Of a stretch of DNA of 64,000 bases, positions 48,640 through 60,081 are shown piece by piece. The notes below the pieces were generated by a model. That model had not been told where the DNA came from, did not search any database, and worked only from the letters and a program-made list of their open reading frames with translations. Origin of the DNA: Dimorphilus gyrociliatus (taxonomy: Eukaryota > Annelida > Polychaeta > Dinophilidae); assembly GCA_904063045.1 (NCBI GenBank), contig CAJFCJ010000003.1, forward strand, positions 1,364,001 through 1,428,000, given 5' to 3'. Each line of letters begins with the position of its first letter. Position 1 is the first letter of the stretch. The position numbers and the translations under genes were made by a program.

Positions 48640-51429
48640 TTTCTTTTTGGGAGTTTGTTTTCGAAACCGATCCTACCGACTTGTTCGACTATTGATTTTA
48701 GATAATCCAAGAGAGAAAAGCAATAACATTACAATACTTGGCTATTGAGAAAACGATCTACAATCGTTTAAAATGCTACAGTATTTACAATTATATAATA
48801 ATTTACTAAACGGAGGGAGTAGGGAGGTGGCGAATCAACGTGAACAAACCCCAATGTTAGTCTTTCCGGAGAGGAAGGAGCTTAAGCGCAAAAAATATAT
48901 AATAAAATAGGAAAAGAAAAGAAAGTCCTTCAACCTTCAACTCGGTAAAAGAAAAAAAGCCATATAAAAGTATCCAAGTCTGACTTATCTAGACTCCGTA
49001 GCCGGCTGATTGCTTTGATGTTGGCGATATGAAAAAAAAGGCCAGATACGAAAAAATGTATTGGTTTTTTTTAATATTTCTGTGGATTGTTCATATAGGA
49101 TGAACGACCGATTCGTTTATTGACTTTTTATAATGATTTTTTTCTCTATCTAATTCCCTTTATTCTTAATATTCTACCTCTTTCTCTATCCACTCTCCAT
49201 TTTCATCCCATAGTATGCCATCCCAAGGGTTAATCAACCTAATCGTATACCACCAATAGACAGAAATTACAACAGAATTTCTTGGTTTATTCGATAGTTT
49301 CGAAAGAAAATATGAATTGAAAGATGAGGATAAAAAGAGAAATTACTCGAATTAATAGACAAAATATTTCAGACTAAGAGTTTTACTTAATATTTACTTC
49401 ATTTGGTTAATTGAAAGATATCCATATATAAATATCAAGAGACTTTTATAGCATATATACTTTGTGTATCTTAAATAAAGAAATCTATACGAATATATAT
49501 ATATGGTATAAATAAGGTAAATAATTGCATATAATTGTATTTTAATAAATAGAGAATAACTAAAAATTACGTAAAAAGAATCTCTTTGACGAGAATGACT
49601 CCATCTGCTTTGTAATCGGATCTTTGGTTAAACTGCTTAATTATTAGAGCTTTTTTTTTCTAGATTTTATGCATTAATATACTTATTAACTTATCTTCTA
49701 ATAGAATTTCCTCTTATAATTTTAACTATTCCAATAGATTCTGAAAGGCATTGTCCGTTTAATTGGATTATTTATTCGAATTGTCTTTTGAACTAATGGA
49801 ATAAAAACATAAACATATATAAATTTTCTATATATATACTGTATACTGTATATATATATATATAAATATATCTTCTTACGTAAATATCACACAAAAACAA
49901 ACTACTACGGAGAAAATAACAATATGTTATATAAGAATGATAATGCATCAAGTATAGAATGTATTTCTAATTTTTTCAAACTAGATTTCCATTCATACAA
50001 GTTCTTTAAAAATATTTTGTAACCTTCGGGCTTGTCATATCAAGTATTTTTTTTCCAATAGTTATACAGACGGAGAGAATGAAGAAGAAAAGAAAGAATC
50101 CATTATTTCTTCGTCCTTATTTTTCCAGTCGATGTAGGTTGTTTTTCTCTCTTTCGATAATAAATGTGATTCACAATAGTTATGCTTGGAGCGTAAATAA
50201 TAATGCTGGGTTCAGATATGATTTTGAAGGCTCAATATGTACTTCTACTATACTTGTAATAGTAACAAACTGCCATTTCTCCTCTCTTTCTTCTTTCGTC
50301 AATCCTCCTTAGCTGAAAGCGTAATTATATTTCTTCAATGGATGCTTTTTGGAAATGGTGTTGAGTAAGCCGACATTGGAATGCGGAAAGAACGTAACCT
50401 TTGAATCAGGTTTTTTTTCACCATTATTTACTATTTTGAAAACCTACCCATCTGTCTCTTTTCGATAAGAGATTAAAGAATTTCTCTTCTATACTTTAGT
50501 TCCCCTCTTTTAGAAACTGTTTGCCAATTGCAAAACTCCCAACATCTAACCTCTTCAAGTCTTAAGTGTATTAATGGGTGTTGCGTCCCAAAACTAGATC
50601 GAAAGAGAATGTATTGAAAAAAAAAACAATTATCATATTTAAAAGCAGTTATCAACTTGGTAAAGATCATTCCCATAAACTTTTCCAACCTTTTCATGCC
50701 ATAGAATTTAGTTTGTTTTGAAATTAAAGCCCTTTAGTACTATAATAAAAAGAGGCCTTGTCATGGAAGACAATAACTCTTTGCCTGATGAATAGTGAAG
50801 AATTTACAAGTTATGCACTGTTAGTCGAATGAAAGCTGTAACGATCGATTATCATTTAATACCTAAATAATTCGTGTATTCTTCCATCACTAATAGAATA
50901 TAACTAGGTACAATAGATCAAGGAAAAGTTGGGTACCATTTAGGGTATAAAAATAATGTTTCTATCATAAACAACGGTGGAAGATAGCTTTTAATTCTTT
51001 ATATTACGGGTAACGTTGGGAAATAATTGCTTCTAAGAGCGTGCAAATGAAAATTTGTAATGATTTTCTTGATAATTTCAACTAAAAAATATTGTATTCC
51101 TTTTTCAGAAAGGGTTTTGTGTCCCCTCAGACTATAAAAGGAGCAAAACGGTTTTTCTTTTTCAAAGGATTTTTTTGGTAATATAAAGGATGAAGGAATT
51201 TTGTTAAAGGAAGAATATGAGGTAGGGTCATAAGCTACTATAGATCTAAAATAAATTAATAAACTTAGGAAATAGATGATCAGAGAACTGATCCTATGTA
51301 ATAATTAAGCAAATTAGTCAAATTATCTATGTAGGAAAAAGATGTATTTCTATATCTTGTACAGCTTAAAGAAAGAAGGAAAAAGAAACAACTATCTGAT
51401 TAACAATAAAATCACAGGATTCTTTTTCT
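48640..51429. other. Intergenic region, 2.8 kb
   Basis: AT-rich region upstream of the coiled-coil gene and downstream of the GDPD last exon. Short AT runs near 49496-49506 and 49853-49866. No gene or RNA was recognised. Confidence 0.5.
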
Positions 51430-54400
51430 CTAGTACTTTTCGATGTTAGAGGGTGCCTTGGTAGCTATCGGATCCGCTAGAGAAGTTACGGATATCGAAA
51501 GTTGGGGAATCATCCTCGGTTCCATATCCGCTTCCATTTCCGTCTTCCGCGAGATTGATAAACTCTCTGTTCCGCGATCGTCCAACAGCTGTTCCTTTCC
51601 TCCTGTTGGCGTGGAAATTTGTATGAAGCTGACAGCCTTTCGAGAACTAGACAGTGACGTTCGTTGTTCGCTACTTAACGATACCGACGACGTCCTTCTC
51701 AACCGATGCCGTCTGCTGTTATGTGAAATATGATGTTGTTTTTAAAGAGATTTGTTTTTTGTTGAACATCAGTCTTTTCTCCGATATTATCAATATTATT
51801 ATTTGTTAAAATATAACTAATTATACTACAAATTATATAATTTTAATAATCAAAAATTCTAAGCTAAACAGCATGCTAAAAGCTCTTTATTTAATATACG
51901 ATATAGTTTTTTATCCCAATGCACAAAAATGCACTAAACTGACCAATATAATAAAAAATAGCCCAATCTTGACTATCCCTTTTTTTAAACCAATCATTAT
52001 TCAGTTCAAAGCAATTTTTATAAAGATATTTATGATAAAACGAGAATGAAAAGCAATAAAAAGCTGTTGACGTAGTAGGTTTAATTTATGTCAAGTTTAA
52101 AGACAAATCTAAATAAAATGGTCGTCTATGTGTTTTACTTTGAGGGCTTCAGGTAAGGCCAGCACCCAAGTGCCAGTCTTTATAGAGAAAAAAGTGATAA
52201 AATGAGCAAATCGATGACAGATTTTAGATATTAAATGACACCTTAATCAAACGCGTCAACTTGTTAACAATACACTGCTGCTCTCCTTAACATAAAAACA
52301 ATACACAAAGAAAAAAAGAACTAAATAGAAAAATTAAATTAGATAGTAAATTATATTTAGATATATCCAGTACATATATATATATATATATATATATACA
52401 AATATATAAAAATACCCCAATATCTTTACTATAAATCGCTATATACGGTATTTGTTATATATAGATATTGCCGTTAAATTCTATATATAAATCTATGCGT
52501 ATCACATCGCATACAGAATATATAACTATATAATATTGAATATATTTAAAAGCTATATTTGATAAATATTTTAATTCAGTACGCAGTATCAATTACTTGA
52601 AATTTTAGTCATCAATTTCACACTAGCTTAAATTTAATAACTTGAACTTTGGCAACTATCACGCTATATTTAACTTTTATTTCAAAAAATTCCTAGTCGC
52701 GTTGTAACCGAATATCAATTTTTTTATAGTTGGTATAAAGGTTAATAAATAATAGAAAATGTTTCGTTACCTAAGAAAAAATTGCTTTTAAACGCATAAA
52801 ACGAGAAAAGAAAGATTTTGCAAATAGTATGTATATTACATTGACTGGACTAATAATAGGGGCTTTTTATAATGCAAATAATCCATCTAATATTACCAGT
52901 AGTCTCTTTTTCATCTTTTAACGATATAACAGAATTCTCTATGTGAAAGAAACAGCTCTATATTAGCAAGCAGCCCTAAATTACAACTATTTAGTAGTGG
53001 TTAACAAAACTAAATAGATTAAAAAAACAATGAAAGGAATAATAAAAAGGGGGAACGAAAGGTTTTGAACGGAATAGTCAAGCATAAGTACCAAAACTAA
53101 TTAATATATAGGATTCAAGGCAAACAAAATCGATCCATGTAAAATAAAAAAAGATATATATATAAAAAAGGAACCAAAACCAACGATAAATCAACGAAAA
53201 AAAAAGCATTGCCATTGCACTCTTACTTAAAAATCATGCACCGAGGAAAGACTGATTGTTTCCAATTTTATCAAATTACTCGAATTTCACTTGATTTTGA
53301 CAAGGCGAGCTGTTTCAATGAAGTAAAGATTTTCACAACGATCATTCCACAGAACCACAGACGTTATTTTATATATATATATATATTGTTTGATATTCTT
53401 GGGAAAATATGAATGAAAAAAGTATATACATAGATATTCTATATATATTCATATACACTATATGCTGTTCTGAAGAATATAGGCATGTTATTTTTATATC
53501 TTTCGGTCTGAGTGTTTCCAATTAGGTATATACAATACCTTGTATAAAAATATAAATTATAAAACATTTCATAAGAAAATTAGTTATAATCGATAAATAG
53601 AAGTTTTCCTTTGTTTTGTTGTGACCGGTAAGTTACAAAGGACGAAGAAATAGCCGAAAATGTGGGTGGGATAAAAAAGTATATAAAAAATTTGTATAAT
53701 ACGGTTAGTTACTTACGCGCTGCAAACAATAACCAAAGTTGCGAATGAGGCTGATAATACAGTGAAGATGGCTATAAGTATTCTCCAAACTAACTTTGAC
53801 ATTCTCCAATCAGGAGATGCCAGCTTCGACAAGTTTTGAATTTCATTTGTAGTTACACTCTCAATTCCTGCGCACCAACAAACAGAAAACAACCAACTTG
53901 CGTCAACCACGTAGACGTTTGTTGAAATATTATTATATTTATAAGCTTTAAGATCTTCTCCATATCTGGATACAATATGCTGATAATTAACCAAATCTAT
54001 TTTCTTTTCTTTCAATTCTTCAACAGTTTGATATCCACTTTTTCCCTCTCCAACTAATGTAAATTCAATTGGTTTTGAAGTTTTAGCAGATTCTAACCAC
54101 CAAACATTTCTTTTGGGAAGTTTTGAATTTTCAATAATTTCTCTAGCTTGATCATTGAAGTGTATGTCACGCATTTTCGTTTCTTCACTTGTAGCGTTCT
54201 TCCCATCACAAGCAGTTGATCTATTCAAATCAAACAATATACTCACATTTGCCTTTGTCGCTAAATCGACTAAATCGCTTAAGCGAGGTATCTTTTGTTT
54301 CCTAATTTCCGCTTTTTCAACATCTGTTAAAGAGCTCTTAGTGCGAAAAGGATCTTGTTCCAAAAACCAGGAACCTGCATCCAAGGTTTCAATAAATGAG

Positions 54401-56251
54401 TAGTTTAATGCGCAAGGTTCAGTATTTTTAAATTTTCCTCCTTCAATATCTTTTATATTGGTAGTTCTACGGAAAGTTTTATCGTGCAATAAAATAAGTT
54501 CGCCATCCGCTGTTTGAACGACGTCAGATTCTAAAACGAAAGCTCCGTGTTCTAAGGCCTTATTAAAAGAGTATATGGTATTTTCAGGGCCTATTGCTGA
54601 TGCCCCTCGATGAGCGACGAATCTAGGTTTGGCTGATATCTGGGACGTAAAACAAGGCGATTCGATTCCAATAGCAAAAAGATAACAAAATAGCATGATA
54701 ATTGCATATATAGTCACTAAGGCTGCTTTATGGACTTTTTCTTGTAGCGTAACGTATTTGTTACCTACAAGCCAAGAACAACCAGTAAGAAAGACAACCA
54801 CCAACATCCATACGAAGGGTGCCATTGCCATCATGGATTGATTAAGAAGGGGGTAACCCTCCTTATAGATCTTTGATAAGAGAATCACAAATATTACACA
54901 CATTATAATTATCAAGGTGAAAACACCTCTATGCAGTATATGAATATATAATTGATATCCAAGAATTAAGTGACTAATAAGGAGTATTGCTATTAGTAAT
55001 AAATATGCAAAAGTTGTTCCCGTAAGGGCTAAAACAAGTCTGTAAACGTCCAACCATTTGTGAAGTTTCTCAAAGACATACCTATAAAAGATGAGATTTT
55101 ATTAATAATTTGGAATTATATTATACAGATTAACAACATGCATCGTAGATAATTTGGTATTTAGTGTTGACGCCCTAAAGTTGTATACCTACATAGTTCT
55201 AACAAATCTATAGTTCTAGGTATACATATTTCATCAAAGAGCAAATATCTTTTTATACGATATAAGAGTTTTTGCATAAATTATTCTCGAATTATTCTCC
55301 TACCACCCCCTCTTTCATAGAAAATAAACTATTCTTTCAATTTCAATGATATATAAATATATCGTTTTCAAGAATGCACCTAAGGGAGACACATTAAATA
55401 AGAGGATATATTTTTAAACAAAAGAAAATACAATTATCTTGCTTTGTGATATTTACATTGACCTAATAAAGATAATTATAGTACATTATTTATAAAACTT
55501 TGTTTTGTATAACTAGTTTACAGTAGCATAAACATAACTAAGGGTAATATAGGACATTTGGGTTACCAAAGTGAAAATAATATAACCTTTTAGAAAAAGA
55601 ACCAAGTCAGTTTACACAAATAAAAATATAGGAATAGTACAAACTAGAATTGTCTTTGTTAAATAAACTACTAGATCTGATTAGATAAGAGAATCGAAAA
55701 CTGATTGTTTTCATTGTTTCGTTTAAGAATCAGTAAACCAATTAATGTTCTTGGTTCACTAATTTCAAATAAGTACCGTAAACATTAAAGAAATATAGCA
55801 AACATTAATCAAGCCAGTTTAAGTGTAAATTGCTATAGCTATTAATAAACTGCCATATTTATAACAATTTTTATGTTATAACTATAATACCATTAGTTTC
55901 TAGGACAATCGGTTGAAGGTTATTGATCGGCTATGGAATGTATTCAATAACTTTGGCCTCTACATATTATTCAAGTTTACGTCCTATATTAACTTACCAA
56001 TTAATGTTATTCGAATCATTTTTGATAGCAATCCAATAGAGGAACCAAAAAACAATAAATGCTAGCGTTACCAAAAAGTATATAATCCATAAAATGTGTT
56101 CCCATCTTGTGGCATGTCTAGATTGCCTATACCTTTTCCACCTACATCCCAAGCAACCAGTTATACATTGACTAACGTAATGATGCCTGTAGCCACTTTG
56201 AATTTTCCTTTTTATGGATCCTCTCATTTTTCGTAACAGATGACTAATCAT
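51430..56251 (-). CDS. GDPD5: Multi-pass glycerophosphodiester phosphodiesterase (GDE2/GDPD5-like)
   Basis: Six-TM GDE-family ectoenzyme; vertebrate GDE2/GDE3/GDE6 cleave GPI anchors or glycerophosphodiesters at the cell surface. Exons 55998-56251, 53717-55081 and 51430-51715 sum to 1905 nt (634 residues). Exon 1 has CITGCLGCRWKRYRQS then WEHILWIIYFL, matching human GDPD5 CLTGIYGCRWKRYQRS. Exon 2 carries TM2-5, then the GP-PDE domain: HRGASAIGPENTIYSF, the acidic pair in LESDVV, LLHDKTFRRTTN, LDAGSWFL, VDASWLFSVCWCAGIESVTT, and a last TM. The final exon is a Ser-rich cytosolic tail (RRTSSVSLSSEQRTSLSSS). It lies 2.0 kb away but joins in phase through a perfect GTAAGT donor at 53716. Which of GDPD2/4/5 is orthologous is open. 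Confidence 0.88.
51716..53716 (-). other. GDPD gene intron 2 (2.0 kb)
   Basis: AT-rich intron separating the catalytic/TM exon from the cytosolic-tail exon, with a (TA)n tract at 52374-52398. No nested gene was recognised. Confidence 0.65.
52374..52398. repeat. (TA)n microsatellite
   Basis: TA tract inside the large GDPD intron. Confidence 0.9.
55082..55997 (-). other. GDPD gene intron 1 (916 bp)
   Basis: Intron between the N-terminal/TM1 exon and the main exon. It restores the codon for W in NNINWYVFEKL. No feature was recognised inside. Confidence 0.7.
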
Positions 56252-56770
56252 GAAAGGAATGTATTACTATTGTAAATTCATTTCTTCTCGAAGCGACACA
56301 TTTTCTCTTTAACAAATCTGATTCCAGCAAATGCACAGCTTGTTGATTAAAATAAAAGTGTGCTTTCGATAAGAATCGGAAAAGTGAGGTAGGAGGATAT
56401 GTTTCGTCGTATGATTCGGTGTTAGTTTAGTTGTCGTCTGCTAAAACGGACTATTTTTTATTGATTAACCAAATTTTTTTAAATAATTTTTATTCTCTAA
56501 TTATATATTATGATATATTTTTTCAAACTGAAATAAATATATTACATGTATTAATTTTCATTTGTAGGTGGCGCCCCAAATTAGGGTAACGTATTAGGCC
56601 TATTCGGCAAAGGTAACGCTTGGCGCAAGAATACACGTTATACGGTTAAGCAGCCATCAGTTACGTGGTGGAAGAGAGTTAAATTAGCGTTTTAAAGTTG
56701 TTTAACGATATTAATAAGTTACGTAATAATGAAAAATTCTCGATAAAGTGTTCAAAGATAATTATTAAAC
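56252..56770. promoter_or_regulatory. Divergent promoter region GDPD / YAP
   Basis: 519 bp between divergent starts. A GC-richer stretch at about 56570-56660 contains a TAGGCCTA at 56595-56602 and probably marks the YAP-side promoter. Confidence 0.4.
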
Positions 56771-57981
56771 ATGGAAACTATGCAAGCCTTATCGGATCGT
56801 GGAGAACAGGGCCTCCAAAAGAATCAGGTACAAAATTTTAATTGACTGAGTACTATTTTTGGTTACGTCTTACTAATTGTACTACTAAGAGTTGTTTTAT
56901 GGCAAGTGTAAAGTTTTATCTAAATGATGCAATGTTCTATAGGTCCTACTATTTCAACAAGATACAAATGAAGAGTTGATGAAACTTTTTGATGTCGTGA
57001 AGGACATACATTCTAATCAAGAAAATGCGTCTTGGAGAAATAAAGTGCTACCAAAGTCTTTTTTTGATCCCACGGCACATAGACGCGATGCCGAATGTCA
57101 AGGCCACCACAGGCAAAATTCTGCACCTGCCCTTCTTGACAGGTCCAGTTTATCAATAGCGCCACCTGTTCGCCACCAAAAACAGACTTCTTCGGTTAAC
57201 GAAGAAACTTGGAACTTGAAGAACACGGCCGAATCGAATCAATGGCAACCAACCCATCAAAAAGCCAACAGCAGCCCTTCTCAACTTACCCCTCCAGCCG
57301 GATACATAGCTGCATTACCTTTGGGTTGGGAGCAAGCTGTTACCCCGCAAGGTGAGGTCTACTTCATAAATCACATGAAAAAGGAGACATCTTGGTATGA
57401 TCCAAGACTGCCGTCGACACTTCAAAAAAGTGGTATGACGGAAGCGTTTCTTAAAGACCTGCATAAGAAAGCAATCGAATCTCAGAGACAACAGTCTATT
57501 GGAAAAGAGTTTATCCGAAAGGAAATCGAAAGAATAAGTGTTCTTCGGCAACAGGTGTGTACTTAATTTCAAAAAGCTGTGTTGTATTTTCTGTTCAAAT
57601 TTTTAACTAAATCTCTCAAATTATAAAGATTCGTAAAAGAGACGAAGAGCTTGCCAAGGAACATGAACAACTATTACAGCAGTTGAAGATAAGCGAACAT
57701 AGCAATGAAACTCTGGTGCATACCCGTCAAAACTCTGCTGATTCTGGTCTTGGAGGGGTATACAGTTTACCGAAACAATCTCTCACCGAACAAACTGAGA
57801 TGGATAGCAAAGACATGACAGAAATTGCGTCTAATGATGTGCTTGCAATGGAACATGATGATATGATACCGGTATATATAAAACAAGTATAATTTATGCT
57901 TTTTGACAAAATGTATTTTTTTAGGCTGAACTATTGAATTTATCAAATGTGGATGATGTCGACAAATCAACATGGCTTTAA
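56771..57981 (+). CDS. YAP1: YAP/Yorkie transcriptional coactivator with one WW domain
   Basis: Hippo-pathway effector that binds TEAD in the nucleus. Exons 56771-56827, 56943-57554, 57629-57871 and 57925-57981 give 322 residues. The sequence shows a TEAD-binding segment (NEELMKLFDVVKD ... VLPKSFFDP, cf. human LPDSFFKP); a LATS/14-3-3 site HHRQNSAPALL, equivalent to human HVRAHSSPASL around S127; a single WW domain (LPLGWEQAVTPQGEVYFINH ... TSWYDPRLP); a basic coiled coil; a second LATS/CK1 degron-like site HTRQNSADSGLGG, equivalent to HSRDESTDSGLSM; and a PDZ-binding C-terminus STWL. The WW matches WW2 of vertebrate YAP, and a first WW is not present. TAZ-like by WW number, but in an invertebrate the gene would be the single YAP/TAZ ancestor. 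Confidence 0.93.
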
Positions 57982-58199
57982 CGAAATTTTGTAGATTCAT
58001 ATTGGATCACGTGTTCAAAAAAAACAAGATTTAGTGAAGATTTAGCGTTTCATCACCATAATTTCTACCTCCGTCAGATGAACGTTTGTCTCGTTTTTAT
58101 TTTTTTTTTCATTCAATGCTCCCAGTTTGTTTTTTTTTTGTTTTGTTTTATTTTTTGAGATTTATATATAGAAATTATTAAATATATATAAATATATAT

Positions 58200-59606
58200 T
58201 CATACCAAATACGGATTAACTTTTTTCTCGCCCAAAGATGAGTATTGCCCAATGTGCAGAAAAACATTTGGGCTAACTAGTTTTGCTTTCCAATTTTCTC
58301 TCTCCAGAAAGTCGGCTATAGCCTTATCTTTTGGATAAGAGAGGCCACATTTGACATTTTGGAGGAATTGAACAAGGGCCTTTCCACCTGCTCGACTGAA
58401 TAGTAAAGCAGGTGTACAACAGCTTGGTGATTTAACAAACCTGTTCATAATATTCAAGTTAAATAGAAAATCTGTCAATTTCTATTACTTATTAAAAAGA
58501 ATAGATTAATACCTATAAAACTGAGGATGTATCCTTAGAAGTTCCAGTAAATTAGCTCTCCCAATGCACAGTAGCACCAGCATTGAATAAAAAGTCCAAA
58601 ATATGTAAATTGTTTTGATATTTGATTGCTTAAAATATCGCTTAGTTATTAGCGTTATAATCGCAGAAATAAATAAGCCTGCTGCTAGCAGTTCAGGCAA
58701 TCTGTCTGGTTCATAAGCATTCAAATAATTTAATATTCTGTCTGGATGATACAATTTAATAAATGCTAATCTATCATCAGATTTAACAAGTTCTCCCAGC
58801 GAAAAACTAAAGTTATAACGGTATTTAATAGTGTAATCCAGAACAGGTAAGAAGTGATCTAGGGGATAAGCATCATCTTCTGCAAGAAGGACATACTTTG
58901 CAGAAGTTTTTAAAGCTGAATTTAAACAAAACGCATAATCTTCTTTCTCTTTCTCTAAGATGTGTTTCAGAGAAAGGTTAAGGTGTGAAAACCTCGATAT
59001 CACATTCACATAGTTAGATAACATCTGAACATCCTTATAATTTTCCGGGTCCATATCCACGTTACATATAGTTATATTGATATTCAAATTAAAGTCTTTC
59101 TGCTGCAGAGACAGAAAAGTGATTGAAGAAAAATGATATATTTGAATGATATAATATTAAGTTAATACATGAAAAACTAATGACTTTCAATCACTTTCCT
59201 GTTTAGCATCTTGTAGCAATTGCAGATATTTAGCTACCACTTGTGTTAAGTACTTTGGTTCATATTTTCCGATTTGATGATGACTATTTCTTGCAACGGT
59301 TATGATTGTTATACCTACGTCTGTGGACAACCCATGCCTCCCTGTTGCATCTAATAAGCCGTGAAGCTGAAACGAGTTAATATTTTCAAGGAACTTGTAT
59401 GAATCTTTAAGCCTCTTTGTATTCTCATTTTCGAGATCCCTTGACTTTTGGTCAGAAAATATTTGCAGGTGGTAAAAAGAATATTGTAAATTGAACAACA
59501 AAATTGGTAAAATTATTCCAAAGGTTAAGCCGTAAAGCAAAAGACAAAAACGTCTTAAACGCAGATTCCAGATGTACAGCAAAAATAACTCAAGTCTTGT
59601 TAGCAT
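58200..59606 (-). CDS. PGAP4: Post-GPI-attachment GalNAc-transferase 4
   Basis: Golgi glycosyltransferase (TMEM246) that adds GalNAc to the first mannose of GPI anchors. Exons 59208-59606, 58513-59102 and 58200-58440 sum to 1230 nt (409 residues; human 403). It has an N-terminal TM (LLLYGLTFGIILPILLF), VGITIITVARN, ITICNVDMD, EKEKEDYAFCLNSAL, the DXD-type YVLLAEDDAYP, IKLYHPDRILNYLNA, two TM helices inserted in the fold as in the family, YSMLVLLCIGRANLLELLR, SCCTPALLFSRAGGKAL and PNVFLHIGQYSSLG. Frame continuity across intron 1 requires a GC-AG intron (donor GC at 59206-59207). It also restores the human spacing. Confidence 0.92.
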
Positions 59607-60081
59607 ATTGAATTTATAATGAAAGAAATTGTTAGTAAAGAGACAGAAAGAGAGACAATTCTTGTTTTACAAGTCTTCTGCATTTGTATTTGAAGGATAG
59701 GGGAACCCCTCTAAACTGCTATAGACAAATCTCCCAAAGTAACGTGTTTTAACAAAATGTCTCGTATAGGCTAAAATGGCAGTTCTCGCCGATAATATGC
59801 GCTATTCTTATTAATGTAAATAATAGAAAGTACACTGTTATAGAAAGATACCTCAAAGGAATTATCAAGTAAGTAATGTTTCCACTTATTTACCTTTTCA
59901 AGAAATGATCACTTCTTGTATTTAATGGGAAATCATGAAGTTATTGGTCACGTGCCCCGGGTTGAACCACGTGGCCGTTGATTAATCAGTTTTTTGTCAA
60001 ATTTGGATGAAAAGCGTGACGAGTACTTTATTGTTTCAGATAATTTAGGAAATTTCTATCGTATTAGTAGCAATTACACCA
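59607..60081. promoter_or_regulatory. Divergent promoter region PGAP4 / PPARGC1-like
   Basis: 475 bp between divergent starts. Two E-boxes lie close together (GTCACGTGCC at about 59947 and CCACGTGG at about 59966) with a GC-rich ACGTGGCCGTTGATTAATC context, likely on the coactivator side. Inferred from motif and position. Confidence 0.4.

Noticed and set aside
50079-50312. 77-residue ORF in the 48.6-51.4 kb spacer
   Set aside because: No similarity to any family I know, AT-rich codon use typical of non-coding DNA, and no splice partners.
51443-51733. Plus-strand 96-residue ORF
   Set aside because: It is antisense to the in-phase last exon of the GDPD gene, whose Ser/Arg-rich reading is joined by canonical splice sites.
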